From Solirubrobacter sp963792915 (GTDB taxonomy: Bacteria > Actinomycetota > Thermoleophilia > Solirubrobacterales > Solirubrobacteraceae): a DNA stretch of 64,000 nt. The stretch lies in contig CAWBYD010000003.1 in NCBI GenBank assembly GCA_963792915.1, forward strand, positions 558,001-622,000. The letters are read 5' to 3'. Below are positions 42,213 through 49,185 of this stretch, one piece after another. The number at the start of each line of letters is the position of its first letter. Position 1 is the first letter of the stretch. The translations under genes were made by a program, and so were the position numbers. The notes under the pieces were generated by a model. It made no database searches, was not told where the DNA came from, and was given only the letters and a program-made list of their open reading frames with translations.

Positions 42213-42635
42213 ATGGGTGTTCGTGACTTCGAGACGAAGGTCGCGGTGATCGTGCGCGACGACCTTGCGGCGTGGCAGCGGCTGAACGTGACGGCGTTCC
42301 TGATGAGCGGGATCGTCACCGAGGCGGACCCGGCGCCGGTCGGGCCCGACTACGAGGACGCTTCCGGGCGCGCGTACCTGCCGATGCTCGTCCAGCCGGT
42401 GCTCGTCTACGAGGCCGGCGCGGCCAAGCTCCGGACGGTCTACGAGCGCGCTGTCACGCGCGAGCTGCGGTTCGCGATCTACACCGAGGAGCTCTTCAGC
42501 ACCGGGCGCGACGAGGACAACCGCGCCGCGGTCAAGGCGGTCGCCAGCGACGCGCTCAACCTCGTCGGCATCGGGCTGCGGGCGCCGCACAAGGCGGTCG
42601 ACGGCGTCGTCCGCGGCCTCGACCGCCATCACTGA
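42213..42635 (+). CDS. DUF2000 family protein
   Basis: 140 residues. It matches DUF2000 in length and in the opening DFETKVAVIVRDDLAAWQRLNVTAFLMSG, followed by LPMLVQPVLVYEAG and RFAIYTEELFSTGRDEDNRAAV. The fold is related to peptidyl-tRNA hydrolase 2, but catalytic function is unproven. It starts 41 bases after the AraC gene and is commonly seen beside AraC-type regulators. Its last 7 bases overlap the convergent FAD-protein gene. Confidence 0.85.
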   Translation: MGVRDFETKVAVIVRDDLAAWQRLNVTAFLMSGIVTEADPAPVGPDYEDASGRAYLPMLVQPVLVYEAGAAKLRTVYERAVTRELRFAIYTEELFSTGRDEDNRAAVKAVASDALNLVGIGLRAPHKAVDGVVRGLDRHH

Positions 42636-43198
42636 GCGACGAGCTTCAGCAGCTCCTCCCGCGCCGGCCCCGCCGGGCGCGCGCCGTTGGCCTCGGCGGC
42701 GAGCTCGAGCACGCGCTGCGCGAGGCCGGGGCGGGCGAAGACGTCCTGCGGCAGCGCCAGGCACGCGGCGATCTCGAGCCCGGCGCGGAACACGTCCGTG
42801 AGCCCAGGCTGGGCCTCGGCGGCGCGGGCGAGCACGAGCTCGAGCGCGGCGCGCCGGCCCGTGGTGCTCCTGAAGCGCTCGTCATCGGGCCGCAGCGCGC
42901 GGTCGGCGATGCCCGGCGGCAGCGCCTCGAGCGGCGAGGAGCGGATCGCGCCCGCGGCCAGGAAGGCCTCGTGCACGTCGGGCAGCTCGTCGTCGAGCCA
43001 CGCCGTCCCGCGCGGCTGCAGGAAGTGGGCCTGGTGGAACTGGCTCACGCCGTGGCGCATCCAGCGCTCCCACGCGTCCTCGACGGACGCGAGGAGCGCC
43101 GCGCCGTCGCGTTCGGGCAGTGTGACCTCGTGGCCGTCGCGGGCCAGCAGCAGCGCGGTGGCGAGCCCGCAGACCCCGCCGCCCAGCACGATGATCAA
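42629..43198 (-). CDS. FAD-dependent oxidoreductase lacking its central region
   Basis: 189 residues from a TTG with GAGGAGG eight bases upstream. The N-terminus is a full Rossmann dinucleotide fold (IIVLGGGVCGLATALLLARDGHEVTLPERD) and continues through ERWMRHGVSQFHQAHFLQPRG. At about residue 130 (near 42800) it jumps in frame to what is normally the C-terminal end: GLEIAACLALPQDVFARPG to REELLKLVAQ. Related FAD monooxygenase-like proteins have about 430-460 residues, so some 250 are missing, including the substrate region. It can bind FAD poorly if at all. Decay or assembly loss. Confidence 0.75.
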   Translation of the reverse strand: MIIVLGGGVCGLATALLLARDGHEVTLPERDGAALLASVEDAWERWMRHGVSQFHQAHFLQPRGTAWLDDELPDVHEAFLAAGAIRSSPLEALPPGIADRALRPDDERFRSTTGRRAALELVLARAAEAQPGLTDVFRAGLEIAACLALPQDVFARPGLAQRVLELAAEANGARPAGPAREELLKLVAQ

Positions 43199-43268
43199 CT
43201 CGTACCTCCTCGTCGGCGTGACGCTACCGGCGGCGCGACGATCCGCCAGCGCGCGCCACAATGGCTGA

Positions 43269-43949
43269 GTGCGCTTTGTCGTCGTTGCGCTCGCCGGTCT
43301 GCTGGTCGCGTTCGCGCAGCCGGTGCAGGACCCACCACCGCCCCCCGTCACCGCCACGCCGGTGCCGACGGAGACGCCGCCACCTGCGCCCGGCCAGCCG
43401 CCGGACTTCGCCGCGATCTCGTTCCGCCACTCACGCGCGCTCGGCAAGCCGTACTCGCACGGGCGGCTGGTCGACGGCGTCCAGCTCCCTGAGCTCGGCG
43501 AGGACTTCTTCACCTGGGACCCGGTCTACAACCGGATCCCGAACCGGCCGGAGCGGCGCTGGGGCACAGACCGGCTGATCCGCACCGTCCTGACCGTGAT
43601 CCATGCCTACCGCACCGAGCGAGACAGCGCCCAGCGCGTCGGGATCATGGACATCTCACGCGAGCACGGCGGCCCGTTCGGGAAGAACTTCGGCGGCCTC
43701 GGGCATGCGTCGCACCAGAACGGGCTCGACGTCGACATCCTCTATCCGCGCAAGGACGGGCTCGAGCGGCGCGCGTTCCAGCCGTCGCAGGTCGACCAGA
43801 CGCTCGCCCAGGACCTGATCGATCGCTTCGTGGCCGCCGGGGCGCAGAAGATCTTCGTCGGCCCGCACCTGCACGACCTGCACGGGCCCGAGCAGGTCGT
43901 GATCCCGCTCGTCTACCACGACGACCACTTCCACGTGCGGATCAGGTGA
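43269..43949 (+). CDS. secreted penicillin-insensitive murein endopeptidase-like protein (MepA/M74 type)
   Basis: 226 residues from GTG. A signal peptide (VRFVVVALAGLLVAFA) precedes a Pro-rich linker. The catalytic region shows ISREHGGPFG, then GHASHQNGLDVDI and DDHFHVRI, the His-Asp-His zinc ligand order of MepA-type peptidases. It would cleave peptidoglycan cross-links outside the membrane. It diverges from the truncated FAD gene, and its stop overlaps the convergent glycosyltransferase gene by 8 bases. Confidence 0.85.
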   Translation: MRFVVVALAGLLVAFAQPVQDPPPPPVTATPVPTETPPPAPGQPPDFAAISFRHSRALGKPYSHGRLVDGVQLPELGEDFFTWDPVYNRIPNRPERRWGTDRLIRTVLTVIHAYRTERDSAQRVGIMDISREHGGPFGKNFGGLGHASHQNGLDVDILYPRKDGLERRAFQPSQVDQTLAQDLIDRFVAAGAQKIFVGPHLHDLHGPEQVVIPLVYHDDHFHVRIR

Positions 43950-45432
43950 TCTCGTACAGCTCGGCACGCACGATGTTCTTGCGCGCCGGGAACGCCGACG
44001 CCGGGACCTCGCCCATGCGGCGCAGGCGCGGGGCGGTACGCAGTGCGTGCAGCCACTCGCGCGTGCGGACGCGGACCGCGCGCGCCCACGGCGCCTGTGA
44101 CAGCCGCGGCGGTGGCACCGGCGTCACGACGAGGATGCGGCGCCCGCGGTCCATCCCGGCGATGATCGGCAGCAGCTCGCGCGCGGCCGTGCCGGCGCGC
44201 AGCTTCGCGAGCCCGTCGCGCCAGTCGGTCTGGCGCGGGTCGGGCACGAGGCCCAGCGGCGTGAGGTAGACAACGCCCTGCGGCAGGTAGCGATAGAGCG
44301 CGGGCACCTGCTCGGGCTGCGTGGAGACCACGAGGTCGCCGGGCACGATCGCCGGCGCGACGTCCGCGGACACCGTGCGCACGTTGCTCTTCATCGGCGG
44401 CGGCCCGCTGAGCGCCCACGCCACGGCGACGCCGGCTAGCGCGAGCGCCGTCCGCCGGTGCGAGGCGAGCCCGCGGCTGGCCACCGGCGCGAGTGCCAGC
44501 AGCAGCGGCCCGAGCAGCACGGCGAGGTAGCGCGTGGACCACGCCGGCTGGACCTGCGAGGCCACCCACGCGAGGATCGCGGTCGCGGCCGCCAGCAGCG
44601 TCAGCGTGCGCACCGCGGGGTCGAACGGGCGCCGCCGGCGCACGCCGTCGATCACCGCGACGGCCAGCAGGGGGATCGCGACGTACCCGAAGAGCCCGGC
44701 GGGGATGCCGAGCAGCAGCAGCGGCGACGGGCGCTCCGACCACGGTGCCGCCGTGTGCGCCGCCTGCGAGATCACGCTCGGCAGCCATGGCGCGTAGATC
44801 AGCGCCACCGCCGCGGCGAGCGTGAGCCCGTCGCGCCCCCTGACCGCTCCGCGGCGCCACAGCCGCACCCACGCGATCGCCATCGCCGCGCCGAGGAAGA
44901 GACCCCACATGTGCGTGTAGAGCAGCAGCGAGAGCCAGATCCCCAGCCACACGACGTGCCGGCGCTCGGAGCGGATGAACGCGAGTACGAAGCTCGCCGA
45001 GGCCAGCAGCCCGAGCAGCACCACCAGCGAGTACATGCGCGTCTCCTGCGCGTAGTACGTGAGGAACGGGCAGCCCGCCGCGCCCGCGGCGGCGAGCGCG
45101 CCGGCGCGCCGGTCGAAGATCCGCGCGCCGGCCCAGAACGACGCCGGCACCGTGAGCAGCGCGAACAGCAGCGACAGCGCGCGGGTGGCGGCCTCGGTCG
45201 TCCCGAACAGCGCGATCCAGCCGTGCAGCAGCAGGTAGTACAGCGGCGGCGAGCCGTCCTGGCCGAGCACGGCCGGGATGTCGCTGAACGGATGCGACGC
45301 GATCCCGACGGCAATCCCCTCGTCGACCCAGTAGCCCGCGTCGAGCGCGCCGGTGCGCAGCGCCAGCGAGGCGGCCATCAGCAGTCCGAGTGCCCCGGCG
45401 ATCAGGATCCCTGGACGTGCGGCCCGAACCAT
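43942..45432 (-). CDS. ArnT/GT39-like membrane glycosyltransferase
   Basis: 496 residues, start MVRAARPG. About 11 membrane helices. The first loop carries the acidic pair typical of this fold in ALDAGYWVDEGIAVGIASHPFSDIPAVLGQDGSPPLYYLLLH (DE at the membrane surface, then DGSPPLYY). It transfers a sugar from a polyprenyl-phosphate donor to a surface acceptor. The C-terminal 130 residues are soluble. The gene stands alone on this strand, and its 3' end overlaps the murein peptidase gene by 8 bases. Confidence 0.85.
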   Translation of the reverse strand: MVRAARPGILIAGALGLLMAASLALRTGALDAGYWVDEGIAVGIASHPFSDIPAVLGQDGSPPLYYLLLHGWIALFGTTEAATRALSLLFALLTVPASFWAGARIFDRRAGALAAAGAAGCPFLTYYAQETRMYSLVVLLGLLASASFVLAFIRSERRHVVWLGIWLSLLLYTHMWGLFLGAAMAIAWVRLWRRGAVRGRDGLTLAAAVALIYAPWLPSVISQAAHTAAPWSERPSPLLLLGIPAGLFGYVAIPLLAVAVIDGVRRRRPFDPAVRTLTLLAAATAILAWVASQVQPAWSTRYLAVLLGPLLLALAPVASRGLASHRRTALALAGVAVAWALSGPPPMKSNVRTVSADVAPAIVPGDLVVSTQPEQVPALYRYLPQGVVYLTPLGLVPDPRQTDWRDGLAKLRAGTAARELLPIIAGMDRGRRILVVTPVPPPRLSQAPWARAVRVRTREWLHALRTAPRLRRMGEVPASAFPARKNIVRAELYEIT

Positions 45433-45506
45433 CCCGGCCAGTGTGGCGCGGCCGCACGCGTTTACCGGCGGTCGGCAACAGGCCCTAACCCGCGTATGCT
45501 CGCGCC

Positions 45507-45719
45507 ATGGACGCCCTGCTGGAGCGCTTCTACGCCGCCTTCGACCGACATGACGGAGACGTGTTACGCGCCCGACGCGCGGTTCAACGACCCGGTGTTC
45601 GGCGACCTCAGCGGGCGTGGTCGCGCCAGGCGCTCGGGCTGCCGGGCCTCGCGCTCGGCTGGACGCCGCTGCTGCGCGCGAAGGTACGCCGCGACGCACG
45701 GGCGCGGCTGAACGTCTAG
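45507..45719 (+). pseudogene. SnoaL-like gene with frameshift and missing middle
   Basis: The start MDALLERFYAAFDRHDGD and, one frame over, CYAPDARFNDPVFGDLSG match the opening of SnoaL2-type proteins. Coding then jumps to an ending, SRQALGLPGLALGWTPLLRAKVRRDARARL, which is the family's usual last helix pair. Around 60-80 middle residues are absent. No intact frame covers both ends. Upstream is the start of the divergent GT39 gene. Confidence 0.7.
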
Positions 45720-45807
45720 CGCGGCTTGGGCGCTGGGAGGGGCGTCACGGTCGGAAGCTGGAAGCGGTGCTCGATGGTCGCCTGGGTGGGCATGGTCGCT
45801 GGTCCGG

Positions 45808-45837
45808 GCGGTGGGCCGGGACGGCCCCGGCCACCGC
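45808..45837. terminator. 12-bp stem with one bulge, probable bidirectional terminator
   Basis: GCGGTGG(G)CCGGG (45808-45820) pairs with CCCGGCCACCGC (45826-45837) around a five-base loop, with one bulged G. It lies between two convergent 3' ends, the SnoaL remnant and the secreted-protein gene. No T-run follows on either strand. Confidence 0.55.
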
Positions 45838-45854
45838 GGTCCGTGGTAGTGCGG

Positions 45855-46412
45855 TTAGAGGCTGGTCTCCACGTCGAAAGTCCAGTCGTCCATGTAGAAC
45901 GCGGTCGCCGCGTTGCCGACGCGGCGCTCGATCCGGATCGTGTGGTTGCCGGCGCCGACGCGCTTGATCCACTCGTAGGCGTGCGCCGACGCGCTGCCGT
46001 CCTCGCTGTCCAGCGCCTGGAAGCCGAGGCCGTTGGGGTTCATCGGCGCGCCGTCGAGCGTGGCCTGCACGTAGCAGAAGTCCGCCGCGGCGCTCAGCCC
46101 GCAGGCGCTCTCGGCGGTCAGCAGGACCTTCACGCAGCGCGACTCTTCGGGCGGCACGGTGATCGTCGTCGTCGCGCCGGGCAGCTGCACGAAGCTCGTG
46201 TCGCTGATCGTGCTCGGCGCGTTCTGCGTGCGCACGATGCTCGACTGGTTGGCCCCGCAGTTCGTGACCACGAGGTTGGGCGGCGGCTGATTGGGATCGT
46301 TGTCGGGGTAGTCCGCCGGGCCGGCCTGGGCGAGGGCCAGCGAGGCGGTGGCGGCGAGCGTGGCGGCGGCGACGGCGCCGAAGCCGAGGATCGCCTTCGT
46401 GGAACGGAACAT
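45855..46412 (-). CDS. secreted beta-rich protein of unknown function
   Basis: 185 residues; AGGGGAAG lies six bases before the ATG. A signal peptide runs to about residue 29 (SLALAQA). The mature protein holds four Cys, suggesting two disulfides, and beta-type sequence such as ATTTITVPPEESRCVKVLLTAESACG and GNHTIRIERRVGNAATAFYMDDWTFDVE. The final segment resembles carbohydrate-binding beta-sandwiches, by texture only. No enzyme motif is visible. It stands alone between the hairpin above and the VOC gene. Confidence 0.75.
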   Translation of the reverse strand: MFRSTKAILGFGAVAAATLAATASLALAQAGPADYPDNDPNQPPPNLVVTNCGANQSSIVRTQNAPSTISDTSFVQLPGATTTITVPPEESRCVKVLLTAESACGLSAAADFCYVQATLDGAPMNPNGLGFQALDSEDGSASAHAYEWIKRVGAGNHTIRIERRVGNAATAFYMDDWTFDVETSL

Positions 46413-46546
46413 GGGGCTTCCCCTTCCTGGGGATGTGGGTTACGGTCGGAAGGGGGGACCCTGCGCCGCGGCCGAAGGTTGGCCGGTTGCGGACGAAGTT
46501 CCCATTCGTCCAAGACGGCGCGCCGCCCGCCGCGTACGGTGACGGC

Positions 46547-46921
46547 ATGAATCCGAACATCTTCCCGGCGCTGCGCTACCGCGACGCGGACGCCGCGATC
46601 GCGTTCCTGCGCGACGCCTTCGGCTTCGAGGAGAAGGCGGCCTATCGCGACGACGCCGGCGCCGTCGCACACGCCGAGCTGCGCCTGGGCGCGGGCCTGG
46701 TCATGCTCGGCCAGCTCGCCGACCACGAGCCCGCGAGCGCCGGGCAGACGATCTACGTGGTGGTCGAGGACCCCGACGCCCACTACGCCCGCGCACGCGC
46801 GGCGGGAGCGACGATCCTGCGCGAGCTGAGCGACATGGAGTACGGATCGCGCGAGTACGGCGCGCAGGACCTCGAGGGCTACAGATGGTCCTTCGGGACC
46901 TACGACCCGTACGCGGACTGA
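46547..46921 (+). CDS. VOC superfamily protein (PhnB/glyoxalase-like)
   Basis: 124 residues, start MNPNIFPALRYRDADAAIAFLRDAFGFEE. The paired beta-alpha-beta-beta-beta modules and the ending SREYGAQDLEGYRWSFGTY match PhnB-type VOC proteins. Metal ligands would be the H of VAHAELRLG, possibly the H of ADHEP, and the E of the last strand. Substrate unknown. Its 3' end overlaps the GST gene by 22 bases. Confidence 0.88.
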   Translation: MNPNIFPALRYRDADAAIAFLRDAFGFEEKAAYRDDAGAVAHAELRLGAGLVMLGQLADHEPASAGQTIYVVVEDPDAHYARARAAGATILRELSDMEYGSREYGAQDLEGYRWSFGTYDPYAD

Positions 46922-47622
46922 CGGTCCTCGCGAAACACCCGCAGCGCGAAGGCCCCGGCCGGATGCTCGCGATAGGCGCGCACGGCCGCCGCCATCGCGG
47001 GCGGGAGCTCGTCGGGCCCGGGCAGCGGGACGCCGTACTCGCGCGGCAGCACGAGCGGCGCGGCGAGTGACGCGAACGTCAGGTCGGTCGCGGTGAAGGC
47101 GTCGCCGGCGAGATAGCGGCGGCCGTCCGCGAGCCGCTCGGCGACGGCGTCGAAGCTGCGATCCACCGCGGTGGTGTCGGGCCCGACGGCGAGCAGGCGG
47201 CCGAGCAGCCGCGAGAGGACCGGGTAGCCGAGCAGGAACGTGTGCCGCTCCCATGCCGGCACGCCGCGGTTGTTGTAGGCGCGCGCGATGTCCTTGCGCC
47301 CCAGCAGGTGGAAGTACATCCAGCGCCGGCCCTCGGGGCCGAGCTCGGCGTCGAGCGCGCGCTCCAGCGCGGCGTCGCCCGCCCCGAGCCCGGCGAACGC
47401 GACGATGTCCGCCGACTCGCCGATCACGCGGCCGCCGGTGACGAGCACCGGCACCGTGCCCTTTCCGCCCGCGCGGCGCGAGGCGAGCACGTGCGCGAAC
47501 TGCACGTGCGGCTCCTCGCGATACGCGATCCCGGCGCGCTCGAGCGCCCAGCGCGCCTTTTCGCAGTAGTGGCTGATGGGAATCGTGACCAGACGCGTGT
47601 GCGGGGATTCTTGCGGCGGCAC
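46900..47622 (-). CDS. glutathione S-transferase-like protein
   Basis: 240 residues from a GTG. The thioredoxin-fold N-domain has TIPISHYCEKARWALERAGIAYREEPHV, the CxK-type active site, and ESADIVAFA for substrate-side binding. The helical C-domain includes YLAGDAFTATDLTFASLAAPL. The true start may be the TIPISHY region. Actinobacteria often use mycothiol instead of glutathione, so its thiol partner is uncertain. Convergent with the VOC gene. Confidence 0.85.
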   Translation of the reverse strand: MPPQESPHTRLVTIPISHYCEKARWALERAGIAYREEPHVQFAHVLASRRAGGKGTVPVLVTGGRVIGESADIVAFAGLGAGDAALERALDAELGPEGRRWMYFHLLGRKDIARAYNNRGVPAWERHTFLLGYPVLSRLLGRLLAVGPDTTAVDRSFDAVAERLADGRRYLAGDAFTATDLTFASLAAPLVLPREYGVPLPGPDELPPAMAAAVRAYREHPAGAFALRVFREDRQSAYGS

Positions 47623-47649
47623 GGACGCGCCGGATTATCCTGACCTGGG

Positions 47650-48585
47650 ATGTCGCCGAGCGGTGATGCGCTCTCGATCTTCGTCGTAAAGCGGACGTTC
47701 GCTCGTGTGCGCCGCGGCTACGACCCCGACGAGGTCGACCAGCATCTGCAGATGGTCGCCGAATGGTTCACGCGCAACCGCGTCGGCCAGGTGGCGCGCG
47801 AGCTCGAGACCGAGCTCGAGCGGCGCGAGGCCGCGATCGCCGAGCTCGAGGCGCAGGCCGACCACATCGTCGACGGCGCCCGGCTCGAGGCGGAGGCGAC
47901 GCTCGAGGGCGCGCGCAAGCGCTCGGCGGCGGACGCCGCGGCGGGCGAGGCGGCGCTCGCGCAGGCACGGCGCGAGGCCGAGGACCTGCTCGCGGCGGCG
48001 CGCGATCAGGCGCAGCAGCTGCTGGCCGCCGCGCGCGCCCAGGGCGAGGCGGACGCGATCGCGGCGCGCGAGCGCGAGCTGGCGTCGGCGGGGGCCGACC
48101 TCGAAGCGGCGCGCGCGCAGGCCGAGGAGGCGCGCACGCAGCGCGACCGGGCTCGCGCCGACGCGCTGGACGAGCGCGAAGGCGTGCTCGCGGACGCTCG
48201 CGCCGAACTGGACGCCGCGCGCGCCGAGCGCACGGCCGCGCGCGAGGAGGCGACCGCCGAGCGCGAGCGCCTGCTCGCCTCCGCCCAGCGCGCTCGCGAA
48301 GAGGCGGCCGGCGCCGGCGAGCGCGCGCTCGCCGCCGTCGCGGCCGATCGGCGGCGGCTGCTCGCCGAGGCCGAGGCCGAGCGCCGGCGCGCGCTCGACG
48401 CGGCGCGCGAGGAGGTCGAGCAGGCGCTCGCCGACGCGCGCGCCCAGGCCCAGGCGGAGGCGGAGGAGCTCGCGGCGCGGCTGCGGGCCGAGGCCGAGCT
48501 CGAGATCGAGGCCTACGTCGCCCGCCGGCGCCGCGAGGCCGACCGCCACGCCGACGCGGCGCGGCGCTCACGCTTCGGCGAGTGA
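47650..48585 (+). CDS. DivIVA-domain coiled-coil protein
   Basis: 311 residues. The N-terminus has the DivIVA membrane-curvature element: RTFARVRRGYDPDEVDQHLQMVAEWF. After residue 50 it is one long coiled coil of Glu/Ala/Arg-rich heptads, ending with a basic tail. Such proteins mark poles or septa and recruit cell-wall machinery in actinobacteria. It is shorter and more low-complexity than Wag31. The last 18 bases overlap the convergent gene. Confidence 0.85.
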   Translation: MSPSGDALSIFVVKRTFARVRRGYDPDEVDQHLQMVAEWFTRNRVGQVARELETELERREAAIAELEAQADHIVDGARLEAEATLEGARKRSAADAAAGEAALAQARREAEDLLAAARDQAQQLLAAARAQGEADAIAARERELASAGADLEAARAQAEEARTQRDRARADALDEREGVLADARAELDAARAERTAAREEATAERERLLASAQRAREEAAGAGERALAAVAADRRRLLAEAEAERRRALDAAREEVEQALADARAQAQAEAEELAARLRAEAELEIEAYVARRRREADRHADAARRSRFGE

Positions 48586-49128
48586 GCGCCGGTAGAACGC
48601 CAGCGCGGTCGCCTCGTCGACCGGCCAGGCCAGCTCGGCGCCGTTGAAGCCGTTCGCGTTCCACTGCGGGCCGTTGACCGGCGCCCACGGCGCCACGTAG
48701 AGGTAGGGCTCGTCGTGGTGCTCGTCGCCCGGCGAGGCGCCGTAGGTCACCTCGCGATCGACGAACGCGACGTCGAAGTGCTCGGGCCAGAGGTGGATCT
48801 CGTCGGGCGCGACGGCCTCCGAGTGCAGCGTCTCGAGGACGCGCTGGCCGAACGCGAAGAACGTCGCCAGCCGCGCGGCGTCGGCCGCATCGACCGCCAG
48901 CGGCTCGCGGGTCTCGCTGCCGTCCGCGGCGCGGCGCACCAGGTCGGTCCCCTCGACGCGGACGCCGCCCCCGTCGGGAAACGGCGGCGTCCCGAAGCCG
49001 TCCGGCGTCACCATCAGCGCGATCTCGTTGCCGGTCGCCGCCACGCGGGCTGGGGAGACGACCTCCTCGGCGACGCGGTGCAGCGCCGCCCGGGTTGCCA
49101 CGAATGTCATGGCGCCATGGTCTCGCAT
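48568..49128 (-). CDS. conserved hypothetical protein
   Basis: 186 residues; a second ATG six codons in is an alternative start. It has conserved-looking motifs TPDGFGTPPFPDGGGVRVEG, EIHLWPEHFDVAFVD and YGASPGDEHHDEPYLYVAPWAPVNG but no recognisable catalytic signature. I recall similar actinobacterial proteins only as hypotheticals. Two acidic-His clusters (HFD, DEHHDE) might bind a metal. It diverges from the Rieske-TPP gene across 57 bases and is convergent with the DivIVA-like gene. Confidence 0.75.
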   Translation of the reverse strand: MRDHGAMTFVATRAALHRVAEEVVSPARVAATGNEIALMVTPDGFGTPPFPDGGGVRVEGTDLVRRAADGSETREPLAVDAADAARLATFFAFGQRVLETLHSEAVAPDEIHLWPEHFDVAFVDREVTYGASPGDEHHDEPYLYVAPWAPVNGPQWNANGFNGAELAWPVDEATALAFYRRSLAEA

Positions 49129-49185
49129 CGGCGGCGCGCGTTACGGGCCGTGTAACGCCTCGCCCGCCACCGGGACTGCGGCGTC

